A DNA stretch of 64,000 bases. It comes from Verrucomicrobiota bacterium (GTDB taxonomy: Bacteria > Verrucomicrobiota > Verrucomicrobiia > Opitutales > Opitutaceae). The DNA lies in NCBI GenBank assembly GCA_023432225.1, contig JAEYUW010000026.1, forward strand, positions 1 through 64,000, read 5' to 3'. Below, piece by piece: positions 43,807-53,060 of this stretch (the first letter of the stretch is position 1; every line of letters starts with the position of its first letter). Below the pieces are notes generated by a model. The model saw only the letters and a list, made by a program, of their open reading frames with translations. It was not told where the DNA came from and did no database searches. The position numbers and the translations under genes are program-made.

Positions 43807-43880
43807 TGTCATTCTGAGCGCAGCGAAGAATCCAGACGCGCGCGTAACCGTCTGGATTCTTCGCTGCGCTCAGAATGACA
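43807..43880. repeat. Perfect 32-bp inverted repeat, GTCATTCTGAGCGCAGCG type
   Basis: Arms begin TGTCATTCTGAGCGCAGCG and run 32 bases to CCAGACG; the right arm is an exact reverse complement after a loop of about 10 bases. The halves are not hairpins, unlike the GTAG elements. This sequence type recurs across many bacterial phyla. It ends 12 bases before the lipoprotein start. Confidence 0.9.
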
Positions 43881-43891
43881 TGCCTCCAAAC

Positions 43892-44362
43892 ATGAAACGC
43901 CTTTTCTGTCTCCTCTCGCTGCTCAGCCTAGTCTTCCTCGCCGGCTGCGAATCCCTCGAGTCGCGCGTGCGCGACCGCTTCACCGACGTGCCGCCGAAGA
44001 CGCAGACGGTCGACGGCGATACGCGTGCCGTCTACTACGCGGCGCAAGCGGCGTTCAAGCGCCTGGACTTCAACCTGACACGCTCGTCCGTCGGTGATCT
44101 TCGGGTCGAAGCTGCGAGCCGCATCAACACCAGCGTGGCGTTCGCCGACTCGCGTCAGCTTGTCGCGCAGGTGACGATTGCCTCCGTCGGCCCAACCCAG
44201 TCCGAGGTCAGCATGCGCCTCACGGAGCAGGTCGAGGCACAGGGCCTCGGTGGCCCGAACGAGCGGCCGCTGCGCGAGCACGGCTTCTACGAGACGTATT
44301 TCGCTGTGTTGCAGCAGGTTTTGTCCGAGCAAAAGGCCGCGCCGGCCGAGCCGCGGCGCTGA
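43892..44362 (+). CDS. Small lipoprotein of unknown function
   Basis: 156 residues from MKRLFCLLSLLSLVFLAGCE: a type II signal peptide with lipobox LAGC (Cys near residue 19), then an alpha/beta domain with TQTVDGDTRAVYYAAQAAF, RLDFNLTRSSVGDLRVEAAS and VTIASVGPTQSEVSMRLTEQ. Lipid modification by the Lgt encoded at 56310 is expected. No family recognised with certainty; the fold pattern resembles small DUF3568-like lipoproteins. An ATG at 43880 would add 4 residues inside the upstream repeat. Confidence 0.75.
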   Translation: MKRLFCLLSLLSLVFLAGCESLESRVRDRFTDVPPKTQTVDGDTRAVYYAAQAAFKRLDFNLTRSSVGDLRVEAASRINTSVAFADSRQLVAQVTIASVGPTQSEVSMRLTEQVEAQGLGGPNERPLREHGFYETYFAVLQQVLSEQKAAPAEPRR

Positions 44363-44368
44363 TCATCG

Positions 44369-44443
44369 GGAGGGCGCCGCTCCGTCGGCGCCGAGCCGAA
44401 AACGTGGCGGGAGCCGAGCGGCGGCGACGGAGCGCCGCCCTCC
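44369..44443. repeat. REP/BIME-like pair with GGAGG foot and compensated stem
   Basis: Left half GGAGG-GCGCC-GCTCCGTC-GGCGC; right half on the minus strand GGAGG-GCGGC-GCTCCGTC-GCCGC. The loop is the same and one stem pair is swapped from C-G to G-C. 44444-44673, before rpsA, shows no gene; it probably contains the rpsA leader and promoter, which I could not place. Confidence 0.8.
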
Positions 44444-44673
44444 AAATATGCCCGCGCGGACGCGATTTTCGGGCGGCGGATTTTTCCGCTTGCCGGGCAG
44501 GGGGCCTTCCGGGACTTTCGTCCCCTTTCGCGGCGTTCTTCGTCACAGCCGGTGCTGCCGCGGCACTCCCACCGGCCTTTGCTAGAAACAATCAACCCAC
44601 GGATCCGCAAGGGTCCACCGCCTGGAAGGCGCGCGGCGTCGGAGTGCGACGTTCGTCTTCGGCACACAGTCAA

Positions 44674-46347
44674 ATGAGTTCGTTAATGGAACAGCTGCTC
44701 GAGCAATCCTCCTTCGACAAATTGAAGGAAGGCACGATGGTCCCGGGCACGATCACGGAAATCCGCGCCAACGAAGTTATCGTCGATATCGGCGGCAAAG
44801 CCGAAGGCTCGATCCCGGCCAATGAATTCTTCGACCTCGGCGAGCTGCAAGTCGGCTCCTCGATCGAAGTCCTCCTCGAGAAGCTCGAGGACAAGGAAGG
44901 CAATCCCGTCCTTTCCTACGAAAAGGCTCAGCAGAAGAAGAACTGGGAAAACATCCTCACGCGCTGCAACGAAGGCTCCATCGTCTCGGGCCGCGTGAAG
45001 GGCAAGGTCAAGGGCGGCCTCCTCGTCTCCATCGGCGTGGACTCCTTCCTCCCGGCCTCGCACATCGACATCCAGCCGCCGAAGAACCTCGATCAGTATC
45101 TCGGCCAGACCTACGACTTCAAGGTCCTCAAAATTAACCACGAGCGGAAGAACATCGTTCTCTCCCGCCGCGAGCTCATCGAAGAGCAGCGCCAGCAAAA
45201 GCGCCGCGACCTCCTCGAGAAGCTCCAACCCGGCCAGGTCCGCAAGGGCGTCGTCAAGAACATCACCGACTTCGGCGCGTTCATCGACCTCGACGGCATG
45301 GACGGCCTGCTCCACATCACCGACATGTCCTGGGGCCGCATCGGTCACCCGTCCGAAATGCTCAAGCAGGGCGAGGAGATCGAGGTCATGGTCATCGACA
45401 TCAACCGCGAGAAAGAGCGCGTCTCCCTCGGCCTCAAGCAGACCAAGAACAATCCGTGGGACAACATCGACCACAAGTTCCCGGTCGGCGCCAAGGTCCG
45501 CGGCAAGGTCGTCAACCTCGTCCCCTACGGCGCGTTCATCGAACTCGAGCCGGGCGTCGAAGGTCTCGTCCACATCACCGAGATGTCCTGGACCAAGCGC
45601 ATCAGCAAACCGTCCGAACTCCTCAAGGTCGGCCAGGAACTCGATGCGGTCGTCCTCGGCATCCAGAAGGACGAGCAGAAGATCTCGCTCGGCCTCCGCC
45701 AGCTCGAGCCCAACCCGTGGGATATGGTCCGCCACAACTACCCGGTGGGCGCTCGCGTCCGCGGCAAGGTGCGCAACATGACCACCTACGGCGCCTTCAT
45801 CGAACTCGAGGAAGGCATCGACGGCATGGTCCACGTCTCCGACATGAGCTGGACCCGCAAGGTCAACCACCCGTCCGAAGTCCTCAAGAAGGGCGACGAA
45901 GTCGACGCCATCGTGCTCGACGTCGATCCGAACCAGCAGCGCATCAGCCTCGGCATGAAGCAGCTCATGACGGATCCGTGGACGGACATCGACGCGCACT
46001 TCCGCATCGGCGACGTCGTTCAAGGCACCGTTTCGAAGATCGCCAACTTTGGCGCCTTCGTGGAGCTGAAGGACGGCATCGACGGCATGGTGCACATCTC
46101 GCAGATCAAGGAAGACCGCGTCGAGAAGGTGAAGGACGAGCTCAAGCCCGGCCAGCAGGTCACCGCGCGCGTCGTGAAGATCGACCGCGACGGCCGCCGC
46201 ATCGGCCTCTCGATCAAGGCCGCCAACTACTCGGCCGAGCAGCTCGCGCAGGAGACCGCCTCCTACGAGCAGTTCACCAAGCAGAGCCACGGCACCGACC
46301 TCACGAACCTCGGCGATATCTTCGACGAGGCCGCGAAGAAGGAATAA
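44674..46347 (+). CDS. rpsA: 30S ribosomal protein S1
   Basis: 557 residues with six S1 RNA-binding domains: TMVPGTITEIRANEVIVDIG, SIVSGRVKGKVKGGLLVSIG, QVRKGVVKNITDFGAFIDLD, KVRGKVVNLVPYGAFIELE, RVRGKVRNMTTYGAFIELE and VVQGTVSKIANFGAFVELKD. Six repeats and this length match bacterial S1, which brings mRNA to the 30S platform. That matters here because many starts in this window lack a Shine-Dalgarno. The ATG at 44674 gives the usual N-terminus; the frame is open upstream to 44404 without S1 similarity. A strong terminator follows. Confidence 0.95.
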   Translation: MSSLMEQLLEQSSFDKLKEGTMVPGTITEIRANEVIVDIGGKAEGSIPANEFFDLGELQVGSSIEVLLEKLEDKEGNPVLSYEKAQQKKNWENILTRCNEGSIVSGRVKGKVKGGLLVSIGVDSFLPASHIDIQPPKNLDQYLGQTYDFKVLKINHERKNIVLSRRELIEEQRQQKRRDLLEKLQPGQVRKGVVKNITDFGAFIDLDGMDGLLHITDMSWGRIGHPSEMLKQGEEIEVMVIDINREKERVSLGLKQTKNNPWDNIDHKFPVGAKVRGKVVNLVPYGAFIELEPGVEGLVHITEMSWTKRISKPSELLKVGQELDAVVLGIQKDEQKISLGLRQLEPNPWDMVRHNYPVGARVRGKVRNMTTYGAFIELEEGIDGMVHVSDMSWTRKVNHPSEVLKKGDEVDAIVLDVDPNQQRISLGMKQLMTDPWTDIDAHFRIGDVVQGTVSKIANFGAFVELKDGIDGMVHISQIKEDRVEKVKDELKPGQQVTARVVKIDRDGRRIGLSIKAANYSAEQLAQETASYEQFTKQSHGTDLTNLGDIFDEAAKKE

Positions 46348-46384
46348 GCGCCTCTGCTTCGCGACTCTCGCGAAACACTCTCAA

Positions 46385-46413
46385 GGCGCCCGCAGCGATG
46401 CGGGCGCCTTTTT
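46385..46413 (+). terminator. Intrinsic terminator after rpsA
   Basis: GGCGCCCGCA, loop GCGA, TGCGGGCGCC, then TTTTTC. Ten perfect GC-rich pairs followed by a U tract, 38 bases beyond the stop. Confidence 0.92.
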
Positions 46414-46419
46414 CTTTTC

Positions 46420-46467
46420 GTAGGTCCGGTCTGTGACCGGACCGGGCCAGTCGCAGACTGGCCCTAC
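46420..46467. repeat. REP/BIME-like pair with compensated stems
   Basis: Left half GTAG-GTCCGGTC-TGT-GACCGGAC; right half on the minus strand GTAG-GGCCAGTC-TGC-GACTGGCC. Two pairs differ and remain complementary, apart from an accepted G-T-free stem in each. Very short spacer. Confidence 0.85.
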
Positions 46468-46514
46468 GGCCCGCGCGCGAAGCCTGGCGAGCCACGATCT
46501 CGTATCTCAGCTCC

Positions 46515-46626
46515 TTTTGTGATTGCGAGGAGCCGGAGCGACGAAGCCACCGAGCGGAGCGAGAGCATGACATCCAGCGCGCGCTGGATCGCCACGCCCG
46601 ACTACGTCGGGCTCGCGATGACAAAA
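46515..46626. repeat. Long imperfect inverted repeat, GTCATCGCGAGC type
   Basis: TTTTGTGATTGCGAGGAGC at left, a central CCAGCGCGCGCTGG palindrome, and GGGCTCGCGATGACAAAA at right. A common interspersed repeat related in style to 43807-43880. Confidence 0.65.
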
Positions 46627-46670
46627 AGGCATGATGCCTGTCGCTCAGCCGCGCGTGAGTCCGCAGCCAT

Positions 46671-46754
46671 GTAGGTTGCGCGCTTGCGCGCAACTCTCCC
46701 ATGAACCCCCTTCGGTCTCGTTTGTTCAAGTGGCGCGGCAAGCGCGCCACCTAC
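46671..46754. repeat. REP/BIME-like pair with different stems
   Basis: Left half GTAG-GTTGCGCGC-TT-GCGCGCAAC; right half on the minus strand GTAG-GTGGCGCGC-TTGC-CGCGCCAC. The stem words match those of 9097-9179, with the two halves exchanged. Lies 36 bases beyond the ABC permease stop. Confidence 0.82.
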
Positions 46755-46789
46755 ATTGCCGCGAGCGTTCGAGATAGCACGAAAGCTCG

Positions 46790-47755
46790 TCACTCCTCCG
46801 TCGTCCGCCGCCGCCACGCGTCCAGCAGCACCGCGGCGATGATGATGCCGCCGGTCACGATTTCCTGCACCCAGTTTGACAGGCCGACTTTCGTGCAGCC
46901 GTTCGCCACGACGCTCATGATGAGCGCGCCGATCAGTGTTCCGACAATCGTGCCCTGACCGCCGGAGAGGCTCGCGCCGCCGATCACGACCGCGGCGATG
47001 ATGTTCAATTCGAGGCCGACCGCCGTCGTGGGATCGCCTCCTGTCAGATAAGAAAATTGCAGCACGGCGCCGAGTCCGGCGAACAGGCCGCCCAGCGCAT
47101 AGACGAGCACTTTCACGCGCTCCACGGGCACGCCGCACAAGCGAGCGGTGAGCTCATTCGAGCCGACGGCGAACACGTGGCGGCCAAAGCGCGTGTAACG
47201 CAGCGCCAGTGCCACGATCACGGCGAAGCCGAGCATCAGCCACACGCCGCCGGGCAAGGTGCCGCGGTCGCCCAAGAGCATGAATTTGTTCAGCCAGGTC
47301 TCGTCAGGGTAAATCGGTTGCTCGTTGGCGAGGCCCTTCGCCGCGCCGCGCAGTGCGCCCATCATGCCCAGCGTGACGACGAACGGCAGCAGCCGCAGCC
47401 GCGTGATCAATGCTCCGGAAAATGCGCCGCACGCCGTCGCCGCCGCGATACCGCCGAGCGCGGCGAGCAGCGGGCTCCAACCGGCGTTCAACAGTCGCGC
47501 GATCACGATCGTGCCGAGCGCGATGATCGAGCCGACGGACAAATCGATGCCGCCGGCGACGATCACCAGCGTCATGCCGAGCGCGGCGATGCCGATAACG
47601 GCGGTCTGCTGGAGCACGATGGCGAAGTTGTCCCACGTCGCGAATGTCGACCACTCGAGCGAGGCGAACAGAATGCACACGGCGAGCAGGCCGAAAAACG
47701 GCCCGAAATTCACGAGGCTGCGGCGGGCGAGACTGGGAGCGGGTGCTTCAGACAT
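46790..47755 (-). CDS. Sugar ABC transporter permease, RbsC family
   Basis: Membrane channel of a ribose-type importer, 321 residues with about eight to ten hydrophobic segments. Family segments: AVIGIAALGMTLVIVAGGIDLSVGS, LITRLRLLPFVVTLGMMGALRG, YTRFGRHVFAVGSNELTARLCGV and AVVIGGASLSGGQGTIVGTL. It overlaps the ATPase gene by 8 bases and is last of three genes. The substrate is a monosaccharide or related compound, which cannot be named from sequence. Confidence 0.93.
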   Translation of the reverse strand: MSEAPAPSLARRSLVNFGPFFGLLAVCILFASLEWSTFATWDNFAIVLQQTAVIGIAALGMTLVIVAGGIDLSVGSIIALGTIVIARLLNAGWSPLLAALGGIAAATACGAFSGALITRLRLLPFVVTLGMMGALRGAAKGLANEQPIYPDETWLNKFMLLGDRGTLPGGVWLMLGFAVIVALALRYTRFGRHVFAVGSNELTARLCGVPVERVKVLVYALGGLFAGLGAVLQFSYLTGGDPTTAVGLELNIIAAVVIGGASLSGGQGTIVGTLIGALIMSVVANGCTKVGLSNWVQEIVTGGIIIAAVLLDAWRRRTTEE

Positions 47756-49235
47756 GTTCGGAAGAGGCGGCGCCGGTCGCGGCGAGCATGATGCTATGCT
47801 CGGTCCACTCGGCGGCGGGCAGGGCAGGGCTGAGTTCGCCGCGGCACATCACCGCGATGCGGTCGCAGGTGCCGAGCAACTCGGGCAGGTAACTGCTCAC
47901 CATGAGCACGGCGCGGCCCTGGCACGCGAGTTCGTCGATCAGGCGGTAAATCTGCTGCTTCGCACCGATGTCGACGCCGCGCGTCGGCTCGTCGAGGAGG
48001 AGCACATCGGCGCCGTTGCGCAGCAGGCGGCCGAGCGCGATTTTTTGCTGGTTGCCGCCGGAGAGCTGGCGGGCGGATTGTTGCGGACCGGCACAACGCA
48101 CGCTGAGACGCGAAATCCAGTCGCGCGTTTCGGCGGCGAGCGCTGCGGGACGGATGAAGCGGCCGAGTCGCGGCAGCGTCAGGTTTTCCTCGAGGCTGCG
48201 ATCAAGCGCGAGGCCTTCGTCCTTGCGGTCCTCGCAGAGGAAACCGAGGCCTTGCTCCCAACGGTGCAACGGCGAACTCGGGCCGGCGTAGGTGCCGACA
48301 CGGATTTCTCCGCTTCGCACGACATCGAGCGCGAAGATCGTGCGCAGCAATTCGCTGCGGCCGGCGCCGACGACGCCGGCAAGGCCGAGCACCTCGCCAC
48401 GGCGCAACGTCAGCGAGGCGCGGCGGGGTTTGCGCGCGCCGGCGACGGCGACGCATTCGAGGACGAGCTCGCCGGGCGTGCGGGGCGAGCGTTGGTAGAG
48501 TTCGTCGACGTTGCGGCCGACCATCAGCTCGGCGATGCGGTCCTTGGTGGTGTCGGCGGTGCAACCGGTCGCGACGGAACGACCGTCGCGCAGGACGGTG
48601 TAGCGGTCGGTGAGTGCCTGCACTTCCTCGAGGAAATGCGAAATGTAGATCACCGACTGGCCCTGGTCGCGCAGGCGGCGAACGAGCGTGAACAGTTTCT
48701 GTGCGTCGACCTGCGTGAGGCTCGAGGTCGGCTCGTCCAGCACGAGCACGCGGCAACCGAGCGCAAGCGCGCGGCCAATTTCGATGAGTTGTTGCTCGGC
48801 GACGCTCAGGCGGCCGGCGGGCGCGTCGAGCGGGATGTCGGCGCGGCCGAGTTGCGCGAGCGTCTCGGCGGCGATGCGACGCGATTCGGCGTGTCGGACG
48901 AGGAAGCCGCGGCGCGGCTCGGCGCCGAGCACGAGGTTCTCGACGACGCTGAGGTGCGGTGCGATCGCGAGTTCTTGGTTGACCATCGCGACGCCGGCGC
49001 GGCGCGATTCGAGGGGATTGCGCGGAGCGAAAGGCTCGCCATCGAGTTCGAGCGCGCCGGCATCGGGTGCGTGCACGCCGGAGAGAACCTTCATCAAGGT
49101 GCTCTTGCCCGCGCCGTTTTCGCCGACGAGGGCATGGATTTCGCCAGCGCGGACTTCAAGGTCGACGCCGTCGAGGGCGAGCGTGGCGCCGAAGCGTTTG
49201 CGGATGCCGGAGAGGCGGAGACGCGGACCGGACAC
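47748..49235 (-). CDS. Sugar ABC transporter ATPase, RbsA family (two domains)
   Basis: 495 residues from a GTG start. The first ABC domain has Walker A GENGAGKST and signature LSVAEQQLIEIGRAL with Walker B VLVLDEPTSSL. The second has the degenerate Walker A GVVGAGRSE normal for RbsA-type proteins and signature LSGGNQQKIALGRLL with VLLLDEPTRGVD. Energises the permease downstream. It follows the binding-protein gene by 6 bases. Confidence 0.94.
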   Translation of the reverse strand: MSGPRLRLSGIRKRFGATLALDGVDLEVRAGEIHALVGENGAGKSTLMKVLSGVHAPDAGALELDGEPFAPRNPLESRRAGVAMVNQELAIAPHLSVVENLVLGAEPRRGFLVRHAESRRIAAETLAQLGRADIPLDAPAGRLSVAEQQLIEIGRALALGCRVLVLDEPTSSLTQVDAQKLFTLVRRLRDQGQSVIYISHFLEEVQALTDRYTVLRDGRSVATGCTADTTKDRIAELMVGRNVDELYQRSPRTPGELVLECVAVAGARKPRRASLTLRRGEVLGLAGVVGAGRSELLRTIFALDVVRSGEIRVGTYAGPSSPLHRWEQGLGFLCEDRKDEGLALDRSLEENLTLPRLGRFIRPAALAAETRDWISRLSVRCAGPQQSARQLSGGNQQKIALGRLLRNGADVLLLDEPTRGVDIGAKQQIYRLIDELACQGRAVLMVSSYLPELLGTCDRIAVMCRGELSPALPAAEWTEHSIMLAATGAASSEHV

Positions 49236-49241
49236 GGTCGG

Positions 49242-50192
49242 TCAGTTGCCGATGACGGCGCGGACTTCAGGGGTGCTGATCGATTGCGGCGTCACCAGCA
49301 CGCAGCCGGTGTCGACGATCGCGTCGACCTTTTCTCCGCGCAGGTGACGCACGGCGGTCGTGACGCCGAGGTAACCCATCTTTTGCGGGTTCTGCGCGAC
49401 GAGCGCCTGGATGTCGCCTTTCTTGAGGGCGGCGAGGAGGAAGGGCGTGGCGTCAAAGCCGACGAATTTCTTTTTGCCGGCGAGGCCGGTCTGGCGGAGC
49501 GCGAGGAGAAGGCCCTGTGTGCTGGACTCGTTCGGCGCGAAGACGCCGTCGGCTTCGCGGATTTTGTCGATGAGGTTCATCGCGGCGTCCTGCGCGGAGG
49601 AGATCGTGGCGCCGGCGTAGCGGTTCTCGACGAGAAGCTGGATGTCGGGATGGGCCTTCAGCACTTCGAGGAAACCGGCTTCGCGCGCGGCAGTGCTGGC
49701 GGAGCCTTCGGAATAGCGGAGCAGGACGACCTTGCCCTTGCCGCCGAGGAGGCGGACGAGTTCTTCGCCGGCGAGTTTGCCGCCGAGGTGGTTGTCGGTG
49801 GCGACGAAGCTGACGAAGTCCTTGCCGGGTTCCGCCTTGAGTCCGGAGTCGAAGATCACGACCGGAATGTTGCGTTCCATGGCGCTTTTCACCGGCGTGC
49901 GGAGGGCGGTGTCGTCGAGCGGGGCGAGGACGATGGCGCTGACGTTGGAGCCGAGAAATTGCTGCACGACACCGATCTGCTGCGCGCGGTCGTCTTCCTT
50001 GAGCGGGCCTTTCCAGAGGATTTCGACGTCCAGTTCTTTTCCGGCCTGGCGGGCGCCGGCTTCGACGGATTTCCAGAAGCTGTGCGTCGTGCCCTTGGGG
50101 ATGACGGCGATTTTTTCGCCGGAGGCGCTGGCCGAGGCGGCCAGCAATGTGAGTGAGAGCGCGACAGGAGCGAGCAAACGCGAGAGCGTCAT
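49242..50192 (-). CDS. Periplasmic sugar-binding protein of the RbsB type
   Basis: 316 residues with a signal peptide (MTLSRLLAPVALSLTLLAASASASG). Mature part: IAVIPKGTTHSFWKSVEAGA, then NVSAIVLAPLDDTALRTPVK, VVIFDSGLKAEPGKDFVSFV and GVFAPNESSTQGLLLALRQTG, all typical of the periplasmic-binding-protein-like type I fold used by ribose and related importers. It is the first gene of the transporter operon; its ATG is preceded by CCCC. Substrate unknown. Confidence 0.92.
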   Translation of the reverse strand: MTLSRLLAPVALSLTLLAASASASGEKIAVIPKGTTHSFWKSVEAGARQAGKELDVEILWKGPLKEDDRAQQIGVVQQFLGSNVSAIVLAPLDDTALRTPVKSAMERNIPVVIFDSGLKAEPGKDFVSFVATDNHLGGKLAGEELVRLLGGKGKVVLLRYSEGSASTAAREAGFLEVLKAHPDIQLLVENRYAGATISSAQDAAMNLIDKIREADGVFAPNESSTQGLLLALRQTGLAGKKKFVGFDATPFLLAALKKGDIQALVAQNPQKMGYLGVTTAVRHLRGEKVDAIVDTGCVLVTPQSISTPEVRAVIGN

Positions 50193-50328
50193 GGGGAAGC
50201 TGGGGTGAACGTTGAGGAGCCGCTCGCGGGGGAACTAAACAGCTCGGAAAGCAGTGCAAAATTGTGGAGTGAGTCGGCCGACCGCAAGGGCGGTTTGCAC
50301 TGATGACGCTCCTCAATTCTGAGGATTG

Positions 50329-50360
50329 AAAAAAAGGCGCCCCGCGAAACGGGACGCCTT
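50329..50360 (-). terminator. Intrinsic terminator after the sigma factor gene
   Basis: On the minus strand AAGGCGTCCCG, loop TTTCG, CGGGGCGCCTT, then TTTTTTTC. One G-T or mismatch inside an otherwise full GC stem. It lies about 34 bases past the sigma factor stop. Confidence 0.88.
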
Positions 50361-50393
50361 GAAATCAGTCGTGATGAGCGGACCTGAAGTGGG

Positions 50394-51521
50394 TCAGCTG
50401 TTGCTGTCGGAGCCGTTGCGCGCGAGGTAGTCGCGGATCGTCTGGGCGCGTTCCTCGGCGCGGGTTTCCTGCTCGATTTCGTCGGCGGTGCGCTGCTTGT
50501 CGTGCTTCGCCATCTGGCGGCGAATCTTCGAGAGCGCGAGATACTCGAGCTGGCGGATGCGTTCGCGGGTGACTTTGAACTTCTTGCCGACCTCTTCGAG
50601 CGTGAGCTCGTCCTTGCCATCGAGCCCGAAGCGGAGCCGGATGATCTCGGCTTCGCGCGGTTCGAGGGAGTCGACCATGGCGCGGAGATTCTCGCGGAGG
50701 TTGCGCTCGCCGAGATCAGCGTCGGGCGCGATGGTGCTCTCGTCGCCGACGAGATCGCCGAGCGTGGCCGAGTCACTGTCTTCGCCCACGGGAGCGTCGA
50801 GCGAGGCCGGGCGGACGCTGACGGTCTTGAGCAGCGCGATCTTGTTGATCGGCATCTGCATCTCGTAAGCGATTTCCTCGTTCGAGGGTTCGCGGCCAAA
50901 TTCGTCCGTGAGCGCGGCGATGGTGCGGCGCATGCGGGCGATCTTGTCGACGAGGTGGACGGGCAGGCGGATCGTTTTCGACTGGTTCGCGAGGGCGCGC
51001 TTCATCGATTGCTTGATCCACCACGCGGCGTAGGTGGAGAGCTTGCCGCCCTTGGCGGGGTCGAAGCGTTCGACGGCCTTGATGAGGCCGAGATTGCCTT
51101 CGGAGATCAGGTCCATGAGCGGGAGGCCCATGTCCTTGTAATCGTAGGCGATCTTCACGACGAGGCGGAGGTTCGCCTTGATCATGTGGTCGCGCGCCGC
51201 CTTGTCGCCGCGCTTGATGCGGGCGGCGAGCTTGATCTCTTCTTCAATGGTGAGGAGCGCGGTCTGGCGAATCTCGTTCAGGTAGAGCTGGAGATTCGAA
51301 CGTTCGTCGCGGCGGTCGACGGGCGACGGCTTGTCGAACTCTGACTGGGCCGCGGTGGGCGCCGGTTTGATTTCGGGGCGGACGGTGAGACCTTCGTCGA
51401 CGGAGGGAATGGAAACAGGTTGAACGCGGGCGGGGGCGGTTTCTTCGACAGCAGTCGGCGCAGCGCGGAGAAGCTTTTTGCGATGTGGCATGGCGTGGAT
51501 AGATTGAGACACGGTGGTCAT
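50394..51521 (-). CDS. rpoD: RNA polymerase sigma factor, RpoD/sigma-70 family
   Basis: 375 residues from the ATG at 51521, or 365 from 51491 (MPHRKKLLRAAP). Region 1.2 NLQLYLNEIRQTALLT; region 2 with DHMIKANLRLVVKIAYDY, LPLMDLISEGNLGLIKAVERFDP and STYAAWWIKQSMKRALANQS; region 3 IRLPVHLVDKIARM; region 4 RLRFGLDGKDELTLEEVGKKF and VTRERIRQLEYLAL. It lacks region 1.1 and the long non-conserved insert, so it resembles either a short primary sigma factor or a group 2 (RpoS/HrdB-like) member; I favour the primary role with modest confidence. A clean terminator follows. Confidence 0.85.
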   Translation of the reverse strand: MTTVSQSIHAMPHRKKLLRAAPTAVEETAPARVQPVSIPSVDEGLTVRPEIKPAPTAAQSEFDKPSPVDRRDERSNLQLYLNEIRQTALLTIEEEIKLAARIKRGDKAARDHMIKANLRLVVKIAYDYKDMGLPLMDLISEGNLGLIKAVERFDPAKGGKLSTYAAWWIKQSMKRALANQSKTIRLPVHLVDKIARMRRTIAALTDEFGREPSNEEIAYEMQMPINKIALLKTVSVRPASLDAPVGEDSDSATLGDLVGDESTIAPDADLGERNLRENLRAMVDSLEPREAEIIRLRFGLDGKDELTLEEVGKKFKVTRERIRQLEYLALSKIRRQMAKHDKQRTADEIEQETRAEERAQTIRDYLARNGSDSNS

Positions 51522-51626
51522 TTCAACCGACGTCCTGCACATTAGATGCCGGACAGCGTTTGGAAATTCCCAGACGTCGTGTTTGACCCGAATTACGGCT
51601 ATCTGTGCCGTTCGGATGCCGAACAA

Positions 51627-53060
51627 TCACATCTTCTCAGCCAAACCGATCGCTTTGAAGAGGGCGCTCGCCTTATTAATCGTCTCGAAATACTCCGTCG
51701 CGGGCACCGAATCAGCCACCAGACCCGCGCCGGCCTGCACGTGGACTTGACCGTCCTTAAGCAATGCCGTGCGCAGAGTTATGCAGGAATCCAAGTTGCC
51801 GTTGTAGCTGAAATAGCCCAGCGCGCCGGCGTAAGTGCCGCGCTGCGTCCCTTCAAATTGGGCGATTAACTGCATCGCGCGAACTTTCGGCGCGCCGCTG
51901 ACCGTGCCGGCAGGGAAAGTGGCGCGGATGAGGTCGAATGCGGAACGTTCTGGCGCAAGTTGTCCCTCCACCTGTGACACAATGTGCATCACGTGCGAGT
52001 AGCGCTCGATGGTCATGAACTCGGGCACTTTCACGCTGCCGTAGCTGCACACGCGGCCGAAATCGTTGCGGGCGAGGTCCACGAGCATGAGGTGCTCGGC
52101 CTTTTCTTTTTCGTCGGCGAGCAAATCCTTTTCGAGCGCCACGTCTTCCTCGGGCGTCTTGCCGCGCGGTCGGGTGCCCGCGATCGGGCGGATCTCGGCG
52201 AGTCGTCCGGTGAGGCGGACGTGCACTTCGGGCGAGGCACCGACGAGCGCGAAGTCGCCGGTCTCGAGGATGAACATGTAGGGCGACGGATTCACCGTGC
52301 GCAGCGCGCGGTAGAGATCGAGCGGCGACTTGTTGAATTCGCGGCTGAAGCGCTGTGAAAGCACGATCTGAAAAATGTCACCGGCACGGATGAACTCCTT
52401 CGAGTCCTCCACCATTTTTTCAAAGCTCGCTTGCGAGTGGTTGCCCGGCGGAACGGTGATGCCGTCGAGTTCGGCGAGTTCGGCCGGGGCGATGGGGCAG
52501 GGCTGGCGGAGGACGCTACGGAGGCGCTCGATTTCCGCGACCGCCGCATCGTAGGCTGCGCCGGCGTCGTTGCCGATGTGGGCGTTGACGATCAGGCGCA
52601 GCGCCTGTTTTACGCGGTCGAAGGCCACGATCGAGTCGCACAGCATGAACCACATCATGGGCACGCCGAGATCATCGCGGGCCGCGAGCGGCACGGTGCG
52701 CTCGACGCCGTGGATGTATTCGTAGCCGAGGTAGCCGACGGCGCCGCCGGTGAACGGGGGCAGACCGGGCAACTCGACGGGGCGATACTGCTGCATCTCG
52801 CGTTCGAGTTCCTGCAGCGGATCGCCGTCGCCGGCTTTGGCGGAGATGATTTTGCGCGGGTTGCAGCCGACGAAGCTGTAGCGCGAGAGGTGTTCGCCGC
52901 CTTCGACTGATTCGAGGAGGAACGCCGGGCCGCGCGCGCGGAGTTTCGCGAACGCGGAGACGGGCGTCTCGAGGTCCGCGAGCAATTCCGCGGCGACCGG
53001 GATGACGTTGCCCTTCGCGCTCAGCGCGAGGAATTCGGAGCGGGACGGATGGACGCGCAT
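51627..53060 (-). CDS. trpE: Anthranilate synthase component I
   Basis: Makes anthranilate from chorismate with ammonia from a TrpG partner, which is not in the window. 477 residues from the ATG at 53060 (MRVHPSRSEFLALSAKGNVI). Chorismate-binding domain motifs: GDIFQIVLSQRFSREF, NPSPYMFILETGDFALVGAS, RPIAGTRPRGKTPEED, LVDLARNDFGRVC and FPAGTVSGAPKVRAMQLI. A Leu/Ser-rich N-terminal domain holding the tryptophan inhibition site (LLESVEGGEHLSRYSF) is present. Its ATG overlaps the glmS stop by one base (TAATG). Confidence 0.93.
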   Translation of the reverse strand: MRVHPSRSEFLALSAKGNVIPVAAELLADLETPVSAFAKLRARGPAFLLESVEGGEHLSRYSFVGCNPRKIISAKAGDGDPLQELEREMQQYRPVELPGLPPFTGGAVGYLGYEYIHGVERTVPLAARDDLGVPMMWFMLCDSIVAFDRVKQALRLIVNAHIGNDAGAAYDAAVAEIERLRSVLRQPCPIAPAELAELDGITVPPGNHSQASFEKMVEDSKEFIRAGDIFQIVLSQRFSREFNKSPLDLYRALRTVNPSPYMFILETGDFALVGASPEVHVRLTGRLAEIRPIAGTRPRGKTPEEDVALEKDLLADEKEKAEHLMLVDLARNDFGRVCSYGSVKVPEFMTIERYSHVMHIVSQVEGQLAPERSAFDLIRATFPAGTVSGAPKVRAMQLIAQFEGTQRGTYAGALGYFSYNGNLDSCITLRTALLKDGQVHVQAGAGLVADSVPATEYFETINKASALFKAIGLAEKM

